Below, in pieces: positions 13,731-23,065 of a stretch of 40,194 nt of DNA. Each line of letters begins with the position of its first letter. Positions within the stretch are counted from its first letter, which is position 1. The translations under genes and the position numbers were made by a program. The notes beneath the pieces were generated by a model. The model ran no database searches, was not told the origin of the DNA, and saw nothing but the letters and a program-made list of their open reading frames with translations. The DNA is from DAOTVS01 sp034436375 (GTDB lineage: Bacteria; Chloroflexota; Anaerolineae; SpSt-313): the NCBI GenBank assembly GCA_034436375.1, contig DAOTVS010000310.1, positions 1-40,194 of the forward strand, read 5' to 3'.

Positions 13731-16700
13731 TCAAGCCACAGGCAGGGTGAATGAAAACGTGCTACCCTGGCCGACCTCACTCTCCACCCAGATCCCGCCG
13801 CCGTGCGCCTCCACCAGCCGTCGGGTGATGTAGAGCCCCAGCCCCACCCCCTCACGCCGCTCTCGGCCTGCGCCTGCACGAAAGTAACGCTCAAACAGGT
13901 GGGGTAGGTCGTCCGGTGGGATGCCCGGTCCACGGTCGGTTACGGAGGTGATCACCATACCATCCTCCCGCCGCGCGCTCACCGTGACCGGCGTGCCTGG
14001 TGCTGAATACTTGAGGGCGTTGGACCAGAGGTTGGTCAGGATGCGCTCCAGACGAGCCGGGTCCGCTGAGACCGGCGGCAGCCCCTCTGGCACCTGTACC
14101 TCGATGCGCCCCATATCCAGGCTTGCCGCCAGTCGCTCCTTCAGGCCAAAGGCAAAGGCGCGCAGATCAACAGGCTCGCGCTTCAGCTCAAGTTGGCCGC
14201 TTTCCGAGCGCGCCGCATCGACCAAATCCTGAATCATCGTGTTCATGCGTTGAGCGGAACTGATCACGGCCGCAGCGCTCTGCCGCTCCCTCTCCAGGCC
14301 GGCCTGGGCCAGGCGCCGCTCACAGATCTGGGCCTGGCCCAGCACTGCCCCCAACGGGTTGCGCAGGTCGTGCGAGACGGCGCGCAGGATGTCCTCGCGC
14401 TGCTCCTGCAACTCGACAAGAGGCGTAACATCGCTCAGGTCACGAACGGCGCCCACAATATGACCTTGCTGATCGCGGATGGGGCCACTGCTGTCGAGTA
14501 GCTCGCGGATTGTCCCATCGCGCCGGCGGATGGTCTCTCGGTAATCCACGACCGCCTCGCCGTGTAGCGCCCTCGCAACCGCCGTCTGCTCCAGCGCGAC
14601 AGGCTGCCCGGCAGAGGTTTCGATGCGCAGGGCCTCTTCCCGCTCTACCGGCGACATGGCGTTGTATTCATCCCGCGTGAAACCCAACAGTTGCTCGGCG
14701 GCGCGGTTCATGCGCACAATGTGCGCCGCAGAGTCGTAAATGATGAGGGCGTCGGTAATGGCGCCGATGGTTGCATCGATTTCGGCGGCCCGCCGCTCCA
14801 CCTGCTCCTGTAGCTCAACGATGGCAGTGATGTCGGCAAAGCTCAGCACGGCAGCCACCACATGCCCCTCTTCGTCCTCGATGGGCCCCGCATTGAACAG
14901 CAAATGGCGCCGCTGCCCGTCTGGCCGCCGTGCGGTCACGCGATAGTTGAGGACACGCTCTCCGCGCAGCGCCCGCTCGTGCGGGAACTCGCCGGGCAGC
15001 AACGGCTTGCCGTCCAGGGTCCGCAGGTCCACGATGCGCATCCTTTCCTCAAGGGGTAAGCTCGCCCACTCTGGCCCCAACCCCAGAATGTGCATCCCTG
15101 CCTCATTCACGCGCAGAACCCTGTCTGGCGGACCATAGATGATCAGCCCATCGCTGATGGCGGCGACAGTGGCATCCAGCTCGGCCGCGCGGTGCTCCGC
15201 CTCCTCCCGCAGCCGCTCGCGTTCCCGTTCGGCGCGCCGTTCTGCGGTCACATCCCGCCCTACCGCCACCGCCCCAATGACACGGCCTTGCTCATCATGA
15301 AGAGGCGAGGCATTAAAAACGGCGATGAACTCTCGCCCGTCGGGACGACGGTGCACGATCTCGACCCCCCGCACCTGCTCGTCGTGTAGCGCCGCCCGCT
15401 GCAACGGCAGGTCTTCGGCCACAAAGGGTGTGCCGTCAGGCCGGTAGATGCGGTAGTACCTTGGGTGCTCGCTCACTGGCAACCCTTTCTTGATGGGCAG
15501 CCCGAGAATATGATAATAGGCCTCATTCATATAGGTCGCGTGGCCTTCAGCGTCGCTGACCGTGACCGGGTCGAGCATGTTATCGACCGTGGCGCGCCAG
15601 CGCCCACGCTCGCGCTGCACGTCGCGGAGGAGCTCTTCGCGCTCCTGCTGCAACTCGACGAGCGGTGTGATGTCGGCAAAGCTCAACACCGCGCCCATGG
15701 CGCGGCCCTGCGAGTCCACGATTGGCCCCGCGCTGACGAGCAACTCGCGCCGCTTGCCGTCAGGTCTCCGCATGCTCATGCGGTAGTCAAAGATGCGCTC
15801 GCCACGCAGGGCGCGAAAAGTGGGCGATTCAGCAGGCAGTATCGGCTCACCATCCGGAGTGCGCAGATCCGTCAGGCGCATACGTTCCTCGGGCGGCAAT
15901 GCGGCCCAATCTGGCCCCACCCCCAGAATGCGCCCAGTTGCATCGTTCAAGCGCACAATCTCCCCGTGCGCCCCATAGATGATCAGGCCATCGTTGATCG
16001 CGGTGATGGTGGCATTCAGTTCGGCAGCGCGCCGCTCCACTTCCTGCTGCAATTCGACGAGTGAGGTGACATCAGTGAAGGTAACCGCGGTGCCCAGGAA
16101 CTCGCCCTGAGGGCCCAGGATGGGAGCCGCAGCGGCCGAGACCCACACGGTGTGCTCGGGATGCGTGCGCAAAGCCACGACTGCCCCACGCAGGCGCTCC
16201 CCATGGAGCGCGCGCTCCAGCACGCCCCCTGGCGCGGTTGCCAGATCACCCTCGAGCAGTCGCAGCGCCATCAACGCCATCTGCTCCTCGGACGGCAGCG
16301 CTCGCTCCTCCGCCGTCAGCCCGGCAATGTCGGCGGCAGCCCCGTTGTAGCGCACGATGTGCCCTTCCGGATCAAAGATGGCGATACCGTCGGGGATCGA
16401 CTGGATCATCGCGTCCAGCTCCGCACGTCGGCGCTCGGCCTCCTCGCGCGCTGCAATGTGCTGCAGGCCCCACGAGACGATGGCCGCCAGTTGCCTCAAC
16501 AGGGCCTCGTCTTCGGCAGTGAACTCTCCGCGCTTCTTGTTGGTTAGCATGATCAGCCCATTCGGGTTACCCTCGCGGTCAACTGTGCGTGCGCCCAAGA
16601 GCCCCCTCAACGGCCCATGCTCCGGCGGCAGGCCCCACCAGCGCGGGTGCTGGTGAAGCTCCTCATCGTTCAGCCTGATCGACTCACGCCCGTACACCAG

Positions 16701-17426
16701 GTCCATGTGGACGCCGCCGCGCTCCACCCGGAACTCCTGGCCTGGCGGACAGATGCCCTCACCGCCGGCGCTGGATGATGCGCTGAGCTCAAAGCGGCCG
16801 GTCACGTGGCCGAAACCCGACACGGCCAGCGCCGCATCGCCCAGCTCCCGAGCGCCGTCGGCAACCACCTTGAGCAGCCCCGCTACCGTGTTCTCTTTGA
16901 GCATGGCCATCGCCACTCGCAAGAGCGTGTTCAGCCGATCGACCAGGAGTTGGCGCACCTCGCCTTCACGTTGCGCCGTGCGAATATAGGTGTCGGTGGC
17001 GAAGGCGACCATGGTATCTAGCACAGCGTCGAGGCGCTTCCCAATAGAGTAGACCTCAGCCACAGTGAGGTCGCTCAGTAAAGGCCATAGTGCACTCCAG
17101 ACCTCTTCGCGCATGATCTGGTACTCGCGCACCAGGTCGCCGAGCAGCGCCTTCTCACTCAGCCGGGCATGGGCGTGGTCGCGCGCCGGCGCCGTCCATG
17201 GCGCCTCCTGATTCTCAGCCTCTCCCTGGCGCAGCGCCTCAGCCACGCCATGGATCAGACGTGGGCCATAATCGATAAGTGGCTGCCAGCTCAGCTCCGG
17301 GTGGATCGCACAAAGGGAATCGCTTACGCGCTCCACCCAGCGCTCGACAATGGGCCTCGTCAGGGCATCCAGGACGTCAGCTGCCTGCACTTGCACGGTC
17401 TGGTCAGTCGTGAGGGCTTTTTCCAT
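13731..17426 (-). CDS. Cytosolic multi-PAS sensor histidine kinase
   Basis: This 1231-residue kinase has no membrane segment. Residues 1-155 resemble the RsbRD N-terminal domain (PIVERWVERVSDSL; LLGDLVREYQIMREEVW), 160-325 a GAF domain (GLLGARTVDREGNPNGLIMLTNK), then five PAS domains at about 335-460, 470-595, 600-725, 735-855 and 860-985. PAS2, 4 and 5 are near copies (INDGLIIYG, ISDGLIIYG, ITDALIIYD). The HisKA box is SHDLRNPLG with His1019, followed by the N box (NLWSNALKYS) and G boxes (DRGPGIP; GVGLGLYITRRLVEAHGG). I place the start at ATG 17426, where the RsbRD domain begins, although the frame stays open upstream into a metal-ATPase remnant. Its stimulus and partner are unknown; a response regulator lies 2.5 kb upstream. 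Confidence 0.85.
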   Translation of the reverse strand: MEKALTTDQTVQVQAADVLDALTRPIVERWVERVSDSLCAIHPELSWQPLIDYGPRLIHGVAEALRQGEAENQEAPWTAPARDHAHARLSEKALLGDLVREYQIMREEVWSALWPLLSDLTVAEVYSIGKRLDAVLDTMVAFATDTYIRTAQREGEVRQLLVDRLNTLLRVAMAMLKENTVAGLLKVVADGARELGDAALAVSGFGHVTGRFELSASSSAGGEGICPPGQEFRVERGGVHMDLVYGRESIRLNDEELHQHPRWWGLPPEHGPLRGLLGARTVDREGNPNGLIMLTNKKRGEFTAEDEALLRQLAAIVSWGLQHIAAREEAERRRAELDAMIQSIPDGIAIFDPEGHIVRYNGAAADIAGLTAEERALPSEEQMALMALRLLEGDLATAPGGVLERALHGERLRGAVVALRTHPEHTVWVSAAAAPILGPQGEFLGTAVTFTDVTSLVELQQEVERRAAELNATITAINDGLIIYGAHGEIVRLNDATGRILGVGPDWAALPPEERMRLTDLRTPDGEPILPAESPTFRALRGERIFDYRMSMRRPDGKRRELLVSAGPIVDSQGRAMGAVLSFADITPLVELQQEREELLRDVQRERGRWRATVDNMLDPVTVSDAEGHATYMNEAYYHILGLPIKKGLPVSEHPRYYRIYRPDGTPFVAEDLPLQRAALHDEQVRGVEIVHRRPDGREFIAVFNASPLHDEQGRVIGAVAVGRDVTAERRAERERERLREEAEHRAAELDATVAAISDGLIIYGPPDRVLRVNEAGMHILGLGPEWASLPLEERMRIVDLRTLDGKPLLPGEFPHERALRGERVLNYRVTARRPDGQRRHLLFNAGPIEDEEGHVVAAVLSFADITAIVELQEQVERRAAEIDATIGAITDALIIYDSAAHIVRMNRAAEQLLGFTRDEYNAMSPVEREEALRIETSAGQPVALEQTAVARALHGEAVVDYRETIRRRDGTIRELLDSSGPIRDQQGHIVGAVRDLSDVTPLVELQEQREDILRAVSHDLRNPLGAVLGQAQICERRLAQAGLERERQSAAAVISSAQRMNTMIQDLVDAARSESGQLELKREPVDLRAFAFGLKERLAASLDMGRIEVQVPEGLPPVSADPARLERILTNLWSNALKYSAPGTPVTVSARREDGMVITSVTDRGPGIPPDDLPHLFERYFRAGAGRERREGVGLGLYITRRLVEAHGGGIWVESEVGQGSTFSFTLPVA

Positions 17427-18544
17427 TTTTCTCTCTCTGGCTCGTCTTGAGACGCAAATGGAGCCTGCGTCACTGTGAAGCAGCAAGAGACGGGCCAACG
17501 GGCTATTTTGATCTTCGCTCCAGCCATCCACGGTAGCCGCCCCGACCACCCCGAACTCGCCTCGGGTCAGGGTGCCGGTCTTGTCAAAGACCATGATGTC
17601 AATCTGCCGGGCCTGCTCCAGCGCCGTCGTAATGGCCACCACCAGCGGCACGGCCAGGCCCAGGGCATGGGGGCAGGCGATGACCAGCACGGTGGCCACC
17701 CGCTCCACGCCCTGCACGTTCAGCCCCACCAACAGGGTCCAGGCTGCCGCCGTGAGGGCGGCCACACCCAGCGCCACGTAAAAGAGCCAGCACGCCGCCC
17801 GGTCGGCCAGCACCTGCGTCGAGGACTTGGATTGTTGCGCCTCCTGCACCAGGCGCATGATCCCAGCCAGGGCCATCTCGCTGCCGGTCGCCGTCACCTC
17901 GATACGCAGGCTGCCGCTGCCGTTGATCGTGACGGCGATGGCCCGATCGCCGGGCCCCTTGCTCACCGGGCGAGATTCGCCGGTGAGCATCGCCTCGTTG
18001 ACGTTCGACTCGCCCTCCTCCACCTGACCGTCCGCCGGGATGCTCGCCCCCGGGCGCACCAGCACCCGGTCACCGGGGCGCAACTCCCCAACCGGCACCC
18101 CTTCTATGCTCCCGCCGGGCCCGATGCGCTCGGCCTCATCTGGCATCAGTCGGGCCAGCTCACTCATGGCGCCCGAGGCCTGGCGTATACGGCAAAGACC
18201 GGTGCAATCCACTGCCTGCCGGGAAAAGCCGGCAGGGTATAGCGCAGCCAGGCTTGCAGAGTGGGGCTAAAGACCAGCACCGGGATGGAGAGCGCCAGGC
18301 AGATCCAGAAGCGGCGGCGAAAGATCTGCTCGTGGCCGGCATGGCTGACATGGACGCCGCGGCCGCCGGCGTGCTCGCCGAGCTGCCCGTGCACCATCGA
18401 ACCTGCCGCGCCATCCACCGTTTCATGCTCCCCAGCACGGTACCCGGCCATCGCGGGCCACCCGGGTAGGCCCTGCGGGTTGGGCTCCCGCTCCTGCGGT
18501 TCCAGGCGCCCACGGTGTTCCCTGTGGTCGTGCATTGCATTCAT
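17427..18544 (-). pseudogene. Remnant of a CopB-like metal-transporting P-type ATPase
   Basis: The start is ATG 18544, overlapping the stop of the preceding kinase remnant. A His-rich leader (HVSHAGHEQIFRRRFW) and one membrane pair follow. At about 18180 the chain jumps from IAPVFAVY to a frame reading MSELARLMPDEAERI, losing roughly 80 residues with a frame change. The A-domain (GDRVLVRPGASIPADG, TGESRPVSKG) and CPH motif (VIACPHALGL, as in Cu/Ag-exporting CopB) remain. About 15 residues are missing between LVVAI and ALEQARQIDIMVF. DKTGTLTRGEFGV keeps the phosphorylated Asp, but all of the N- and P-domain sequence after about 17510 is gone, and the frame runs straight into the downstream histidine kinase. 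It cannot be a working pump. Confidence 0.85.
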
Positions 18545-19959
18545 GCGGATTCGGCTAGAGTACGTGCCAGAGCCAGCACCTCGGGTGCAGGCTCGCTGCT
18601 CTCTCCTCCCATCTGAAGTGGCAGGGTGAACCAAAAAGTCGCCCCCCGCCCGAGCTCGCTCTCCACGCCGATCTGCCCGCCGTGCGCCTCCACGATGCCT
18701 TTGGCCAGGTAGAGCCCGAGCCCTATGCCACCGGCGCGCTCGCGGGCAGTGCGCCCCGCCTGGCGGAAACGCTCAAATCGATCTCTGCCCGGTAGCCCGC
18801 GCCCCGGCGCACCGGGGTGCCCAGAATGGCAGCCAGCGCGCCGTTGGCCTGCAGCACCCGCCCACTGGCGTCGGTAGCGAGCACACCCTCCGGCAATTGG
18901 TCGATCGTCGTTTCCAGGCGCCGGCGCTCATCCTCCACCTGATCGCCCAGCACCTTGCCCCGCCAGGCAAACACGCCGGCTAGCGCCAGCGTCAGCCCGA
19001 ACAGCGGCAACTCGCGGTCTAGCGAGGCGTTCAGGGGGGCAAAGGCCAGGCCGGCGGGCACGCCCACGATGGCCAACCAGTCGGTGCCGGGCACGGGCGC
19101 GACGGCCAGCAGCTGCTCGACGCCGTCCAGGCCGGGCGCCACAAAGGCGTCGGTAGCCGTCTTGATCTGCCGGTAGATGGGCAGATTGGCGATATTGACC
19201 CCCACCCAACGCTTTGGGTCGAGGGAACGGAAGATGATCGTGCCCGCACCGTTCACCACTGTCACCACACTGTTCTCGGGGAGGCCGACATGGGCGGGGA
19301 GCGTCTCCAGTTCGGTGAGCCTGAAGGCGACCTGCACGGTGCCGAAGTGCGAATCGAGCAACACCGGCGCTGCCACCAGAGGGAGGAACGCGTTGGGCAA
19401 GCCCGGTACGCCGCACACGGTGGCCAGAACGGGCGCCAGCCTCTGCTGCGCGAGCTGAAAGTACGGCTGATTGCCGATAGAGGTCCCTGCGCCGCTTGAG
19501 CCTGGCAGGGCTGTGGCATAAAACCGAGCCGTCAGCCCTCGCGACCCAGAGGTTGACGTACTCTAGGTTCTCGGCCTGAATGCGCGCCAGGGTGGGCGCA
19601 GCCACAGCCGGGTCAGGCGTGCGGATCGACGGCACCTCGCTCAAGGCCTGCGCCGTCGAGGTCGCCCCGCGCACTGCCGCTTCCACCACCAGCGATGCCG
19701 CTTCGGCCAGGTCCTCCACGTCGTGCTCCAGGTGCAGCCGCTGCTCGCCAATGATCTGCACGATCGAGTACACATGGAGCGCGAAGATGGGCACAAAGGC
19801 GGCTGCCACGAAGAGCACGACCAGCGCCCCGGGGCTGAGCCTCAATCTCCTGCCTGGTCGTTCCTGTGACGATGAGTGTTCGCGCTGCTTGTCACACGAC
19901 CTCAGTGATTGCTGCCGCGCCGGCGGCTGAATTGGCCCGCGCAACGGCGGGCAGAGCAA
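18541..19959 (-). pseudogene. Remnant of a membrane-bound sensor histidine kinase
   Basis: The N-terminal part has one membrane segment (LVVLFVAAAFVPIFALHVY) and an extracellular Cache-like sensor, ending with a second membrane segment near LFGLTLALAGVFAW and a PAS domain (LDQLPEG-like segment IDQLPEGVLATDASGRVLQANG). Two faults are visible. A frame change near 19520-19545 separates WVARADGSVL from GTSIGNQPYFQLAQQ. At about 18785-18800 the PAS domain jumps, with a second frame change, to RFERFRQAGRT and GGIGLGLYLAKGIVEAHGG, so HisKA and most of the ATPase domain are deleted. The last residues (GATFWFTLPLQ) are intact. The first codon is uncertain (TTG 19959). It lies between the response regulator and the ATPase remnant, probably once a single operon. 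Confidence 0.82.
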
Positions 19960-19977
19960 GCCCGCCTGGCAAAGGGC

Positions 19978-20406
19978 TCATGCCTGCTCTTTACCCATAG
20001 ACGCGGTTGCGGCCTCCGCCGTCAGAATGCGTTCTATCCTGGCCTCCACCTCGGCAATATCGAACGGCTTCTGGATGCCATCGGCCAGCCCCAGTTCCAT
20101 CATCTGGCCGTGGCTCAACTCGGAGCTGATGCCCACGACGGGCACCGAAGAGCTCCCGGCAACTGCTCTTACCGTCTCAAAGGCATCGCGAGCCAGGACC
20201 TTGATCGTATCGAGGTCAAACACATGTGGCCAGTCGAGGTCCAGCACGACCAGGTCCGGCCGGTGACCCCGCAGGTACTCCGCGGCTTCGCCGGCAGTCT
20301 GCACCAGCACGGTCTCGACGCCCGGGACGAGCGCGAGCACAGCCGGCAGCACCTGGGCAATGCTCTCGTCCTGGGTCTGCATCAATATCTCATAGTGTCT
20401 GGTCAC
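19978..20406 (-). CDS. Single-domain response regulator receiver protein
   Basis: The 142-residue chain is a lone receiver domain without a DNA-binding part. The phosphorylatable Asp lies in LVVLDLDW, the conserved Ser/Thr region in VVGISSEL, and Lys in GIQKPFD. The GTG start at 20406 has GGGAG about 6 bases upstream. It precedes a histidine kinase remnant by 18 bases, and the intact multi-PAS kinase on the same strand could now be its partner (inference). The N-terminal acidic patch is atypical (LMQTQDES in place of a DD pair), which may weaken Mg2+ binding. Confidence 0.8.
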   Translation of the reverse strand: MTRHYEILMQTQDESIAQVLPAVLALVPGVETVLVQTAGEAAEYLRGHRPDLVVLDLDWPHVFDLDTIKVLARDAFETVRAVAGSSSVPVVGISSELSHGQMMELGLADGIQKPFDIAEVEARIERILTAEAATASMGKEQA

Positions 20407-20429
20407 AGCAGCTCCCCATCTGCTGGCGG

Positions 20430-20540
20430 CCCAGCTTGGGGCAGATCATGCACAGCAACTCGCTCACCCGCTCTACCCAGCGCTCGATGATGGGGTACAC
20501 CGTGCATCACTGCGGGTGAGCAAGAGGCGGGCCAATGCGT
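20430..20540 (-). pseudogene. Relic of a second copy of the PAS-kinase start region
   Basis: Two blocks match the region around the start of the intact kinase: 20461-20494 against 17321-17354 (29 of 34 bases) and 20504-20539 against 17468-17503 (27 of 36). The first reads on the minus strand as IIERWVERVSELL, like the RsbRD domain. The blocks lie 9 bases apart here but 113 apart in the intact locus, so about 100 bases were deleted. No open gene remains; the rest of 20407-20700 shows no other feature I can support. Confidence 0.65.
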
Positions 20541-20700
20541 TGGCTCGATAATTGGAATGAGATGGCGCATCGCAACCGTGTGATTGGCATCACACCCTGC
20601 CGTAGCCCCCTCACAGGCCTCCGTGGCACCGAGCTTGCAGCATGGGGCTTTGTCCGCTCATGAGAGCGGGCTAACAACGACGGTCAACTGGAGGTGTGTT

Positions 20701-21291
20701 ATGTGGGGTGGGTATCAGACCACCGTCAATCCCATGGTTGAGGCGCAAGAAAAGGTGGATATCGTCTCCTTCCTGGAGGATATCCGTGGCATCGTGGAGC
20801 CCAACCGGCAGATGATCCTCGATCTGATGAGCGGCATTCAGGCCCATGAGCGAGGCATCGGCCAACTGTACTGGCAGTACACTCAGCAGACCAGCAACCA
20901 GTGGCTGAAGGAGCAGTGGGAAAAGTTCGGCAAGGATACAGAGGTCAACCGGCTGGTTGCCGAGCGGGTCATGGGCGCCCTGGAAGGCGATCCTTCGTAC
21001 AAGAGCAGCCTGGCCCGGGACCACGAGCAGTTTATGCGCTGCTTTACCAACGTGCAATCGCAGGGTTCCGCAGGCGATCAAATCCGCCTGGGAAACCTGG
21101 TCATGACGGAGAATATCAGCAAGCTGCTTTGGAAGGGTGTACACCGGGCGTCAGCCAGCATTAAGGACGCACCCACGGCCAAGATCCTCGCGGACGCCGG
21201 CAAAATCGCGCGGGCGACCACCGAGGAGCATGTGACCTGGAACACAGCCATGTACGAGAGCTACCTGAGCAAGCTGATGCTGGGGATGTAA
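20701..21291 (+). CDS. Unrecognised 196-residue helical protein
   Basis: I do not recognise this family with confidence. The chain is soluble, rich in long amphipathic helices, and lacks a signal peptide or membrane segment. Segments such as QAHERGIGQLYWQYTQQTSNQW, DTEVNRLVAERVMGAL and TTEEHVTWNTAMYESYL, with Glu/His residues spaced on helices (HERG, EEH), are compatible with a ferritin-like four-helix bundle, but this is an inference from composition. ATG 20701 is preceded by a strong GGAGGTG site, and a perfect hairpin follows the stop, so it is probably a single-gene unit. It is flanked by the decayed kinase region and a sugar symporter on the other strand. Confidence 0.75.
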   Translation: MWGGYQTTVNPMVEAQEKVDIVSFLEDIRGIVEPNRQMILDLMSGIQAHERGIGQLYWQYTQQTSNQWLKEQWEKFGKDTEVNRLVAERVMGALEGDPSYKSSLARDHEQFMRCFTNVQSQGSAGDQIRLGNLVMTENISKLLWKGVHRASASIKDAPTAKILADAGKIARATTEEHVTWNTAMYESYLSKLMLGM

Positions 21292-21315
21292 CCAGCCCGC
21301 CGCAGGCAGGTTCGG

Positions 21316-21350
21316 CGGAGAGGCGATGGGCGCTGCCCATCGCCTCTCCG
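21316..21350. terminator. Strong hairpin between convergent genes
   Basis: CGGAGAGGCGATGGGC (21316-21331) pairs perfectly with GCCCATCGCCTCTCCG (21335-21350) across a 3-base loop. A mildly T-rich tail follows on the plus strand. It lies between the stop codons of two convergent genes. Confidence 0.75.
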
Positions 21351-21364
21351 CACCTTCTTTCGCT

Positions 21365-22780
21365 CTACTGCGACTTCCCTTCCAATTGACTGCGCTTTTC
21401 TGCATGGAGTGCGAGCACTCTGTGCTGCACATCCTGCAGCCGCTTGCCGCGCAGCGGATAGGCGAAAAGGATCGCCGCCCCAGCCAGCATCGCCATACCC
21501 GGGATGAGCCCCACCAGGGCCTTGATGCCCCAGAGAGCGGCCGCGGGCTGGTTCAGGTAGATCTGGCCGCCGTTGACCTCACGGGTCACAAAGTGTGTCA
21601 CTTGCAGGACAAAGGGCATCAGAGCCAGCGCTACCGACTGGGCCGGCTTGGTGACAAAAGCATTGACGCCAAAGAACGCTCCTTCCCGTCGCACCCCGGT
21701 GCGCAGCTCGTCATCGTCAGCGACCTGCGCAAAGAGCACATTGGTCAGCGTCTGCGGTCCGCTCAGCCCAAAGCCCGCCAGCGCCAGGCAGAGCAGCAGG
21801 AGCGGACCAGGCGCCGCCGTCACGAGCACCAGCGCGACGCCGGCAATAAACAGCAAGAGTTGTTGCGCCCCTACCACGCCCATCCGTCGGCGAATCAATG
21901 TGGTGACGGGCACACCGATGATAAGCGGCACGAACAGGCAGATCAGCACGATCATCGTATTCATGCGCAGGACATAGTCGGCCAGGTAGAACAGCCCCCC
22001 GACCACCAGGGACTGCATCAGAATCGACATGAAATTGGCTGCCACCAACACCAGGAACGCACGGCTGGTGAAGGTATAGCGTAGCGCTTTGCCCAGGGGC
22101 AGCGGCTCATCGATCAGGTGGAACTCGGGCCGTTCCTTCACCTTGAGCGAAGTGGCGATGATCAGCAGCATCCCCACGACGCCGACCACGATCATCGAGA
22201 TCTGCAGGGGCAGGAACGAGGGGCTCATGCCCGCCTTGGGCCGAAAGAGATCGGGGATAATGAACCCCAGGATCATGCCCAGCAGGCCAAAGAGCGAAGA
22301 GCTGATCTGCAGGCCGTTGCGCTCGGCGTCCGACTCGCTCACTTCCGGCAACAGGGCTGAATACACCAAGCCAATGATGGTGTAGGCGGTATCATAGAGG
22401 AGCATCGAAACCAACATCCACCAGAAAAGCGCCTGCTGCCCCGCCTTGGGCGGCGCAAACCATACAAGGATAAAGGTCAGCGCCAGGAAGGGCGCCGTGT
22501 AGCGCATGTAAGGAATGCGGCGGCCGGCCTTGGCCCGCGTGCTGTCGGTGATGTAGCCGAAGAGAGGATCGTTGACGGCGTTCCAGATGCCATAGATCAG
22601 CGAGGCGGTGGCGATCCAGCCAGCGCCGAGGCCCAGGTAGTCCTGGTAGAAAATGGGGAGCAGCGCGGCATAGATGCCCGAAATCAGCGAGGTGCCCAGT
22701 GCAGCGACGCCCCAGATCAGCTTATAGCCGAGGCTCAACTTCACCGGCGCTGCGGACCTGACCGAAGAGAGTGACGACAT
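21365..22780 (-). CDS. GPH-family (MelB-like) sugar:cation symporter
   Basis: This 471-residue protein has about 12 hydrophobic segments and the MelB-type signature between helices 2 and 3: NAVNDPLFGYITDSTRAKAG followed by RRIPYM. Members import glycosides or uronides with H+ or Na+. ATG 22780 has GGAGGG 6 bases upstream. It is divergent from the mannonate dehydratase gene, which suggests hexuronate or glucuronide uptake, but its upstream region shares ten bases of the iol operator (22815-22824), which suggests inositol. The substrate therefore remains open. No truncation is seen. Confidence 0.88.
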   Translation of the reverse strand: MSSLSSVRSAAPVKLSLGYKLIWGVAALGTSLISGIYAALLPIFYQDYLGLGAGWIATASLIYGIWNAVNDPLFGYITDSTRAKAGRRIPYMRYTAPFLALTFILVWFAPPKAGQQALFWWMLVSMLLYDTAYTIIGLVYSALLPEVSESDAERNGLQISSSLFGLLGMILGFIIPDLFRPKAGMSPSFLPLQISMIVVGVVGMLLIIATSLKVKERPEFHLIDEPLPLGKALRYTFTSRAFLVLVAANFMSILMQSLVVGGLFYLADYVLRMNTMIVLICLFVPLIIGVPVTTLIRRRMGVVGAQQLLLFIAGVALVLVTAAPGPLLLLCLALAGFGLSGPQTLTNVLFAQVADDDELRTGVRREGAFFGVNAFVTKPAQSVALALMPFVLQVTHFVTREVNGGQIYLNQPAAALWGIKALVGLIPGMAMLAGAAILFAYPLRGKRLQDVQHRVLALHAEKRSQLEGKSQ

Positions 22781-22814
22781 GTTTTCCCTCCGCATAACAA
22801 GCACACCCGGTAAC

Positions 22815-22824
22815 TGCACACGTG
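22815..22824. promoter_or_regulatory. Possible half operator for the iol LacI regulator
   Basis: TGCACACGTG is identical to bases 11870-11879 of the perfect palindrome before lacI-iol, including the central CpG. The right half is poor here (CACCA instead of TGCAT). It lies 35 bases upstream of the symporter start. Confidence 0.4.
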
Positions 22825-22905
22825 CACCACAATGGTACTACAGGAATGGTCCACACACAAAGAGGAATGGCCGGGTGGGGGTACAATCAGTGGCCAGAGG
22901 ACTCA

Positions 22906-22934
22906 TTGACTCCATCCCATGGGCATACTATACT
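22906..22934 (+). promoter_or_regulatory. Promoter of the mannonate dehydratase gene
   Basis: TTGACT (22906-22911) and TATACT (22929-22934) are spaced by 17 bases. The untranslated leader would be about 125 bases; I see no riboswitch fold in it. Confidence 0.7.
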
Positions 22935-23065
22935 GAGCGCCGCCTTGCGCAGTTCCGGAATCAGCGCAGGGTTGGCTATCTGGTCATTCATGCAAGGAGT
23001 CACGCCATGGACCCAGTTGCCTCGGGCCGCAGCTTTCTCAAAGCCCATGGCAAGGAGATAACGCT

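Noticed and set aside
14400..16500. Repeated DNA inside the histidine kinase as a possible mobile or tandem repeat element
   Set aside because: The similarity reflects five PAS domains of the same protein, diverged and kept in frame.
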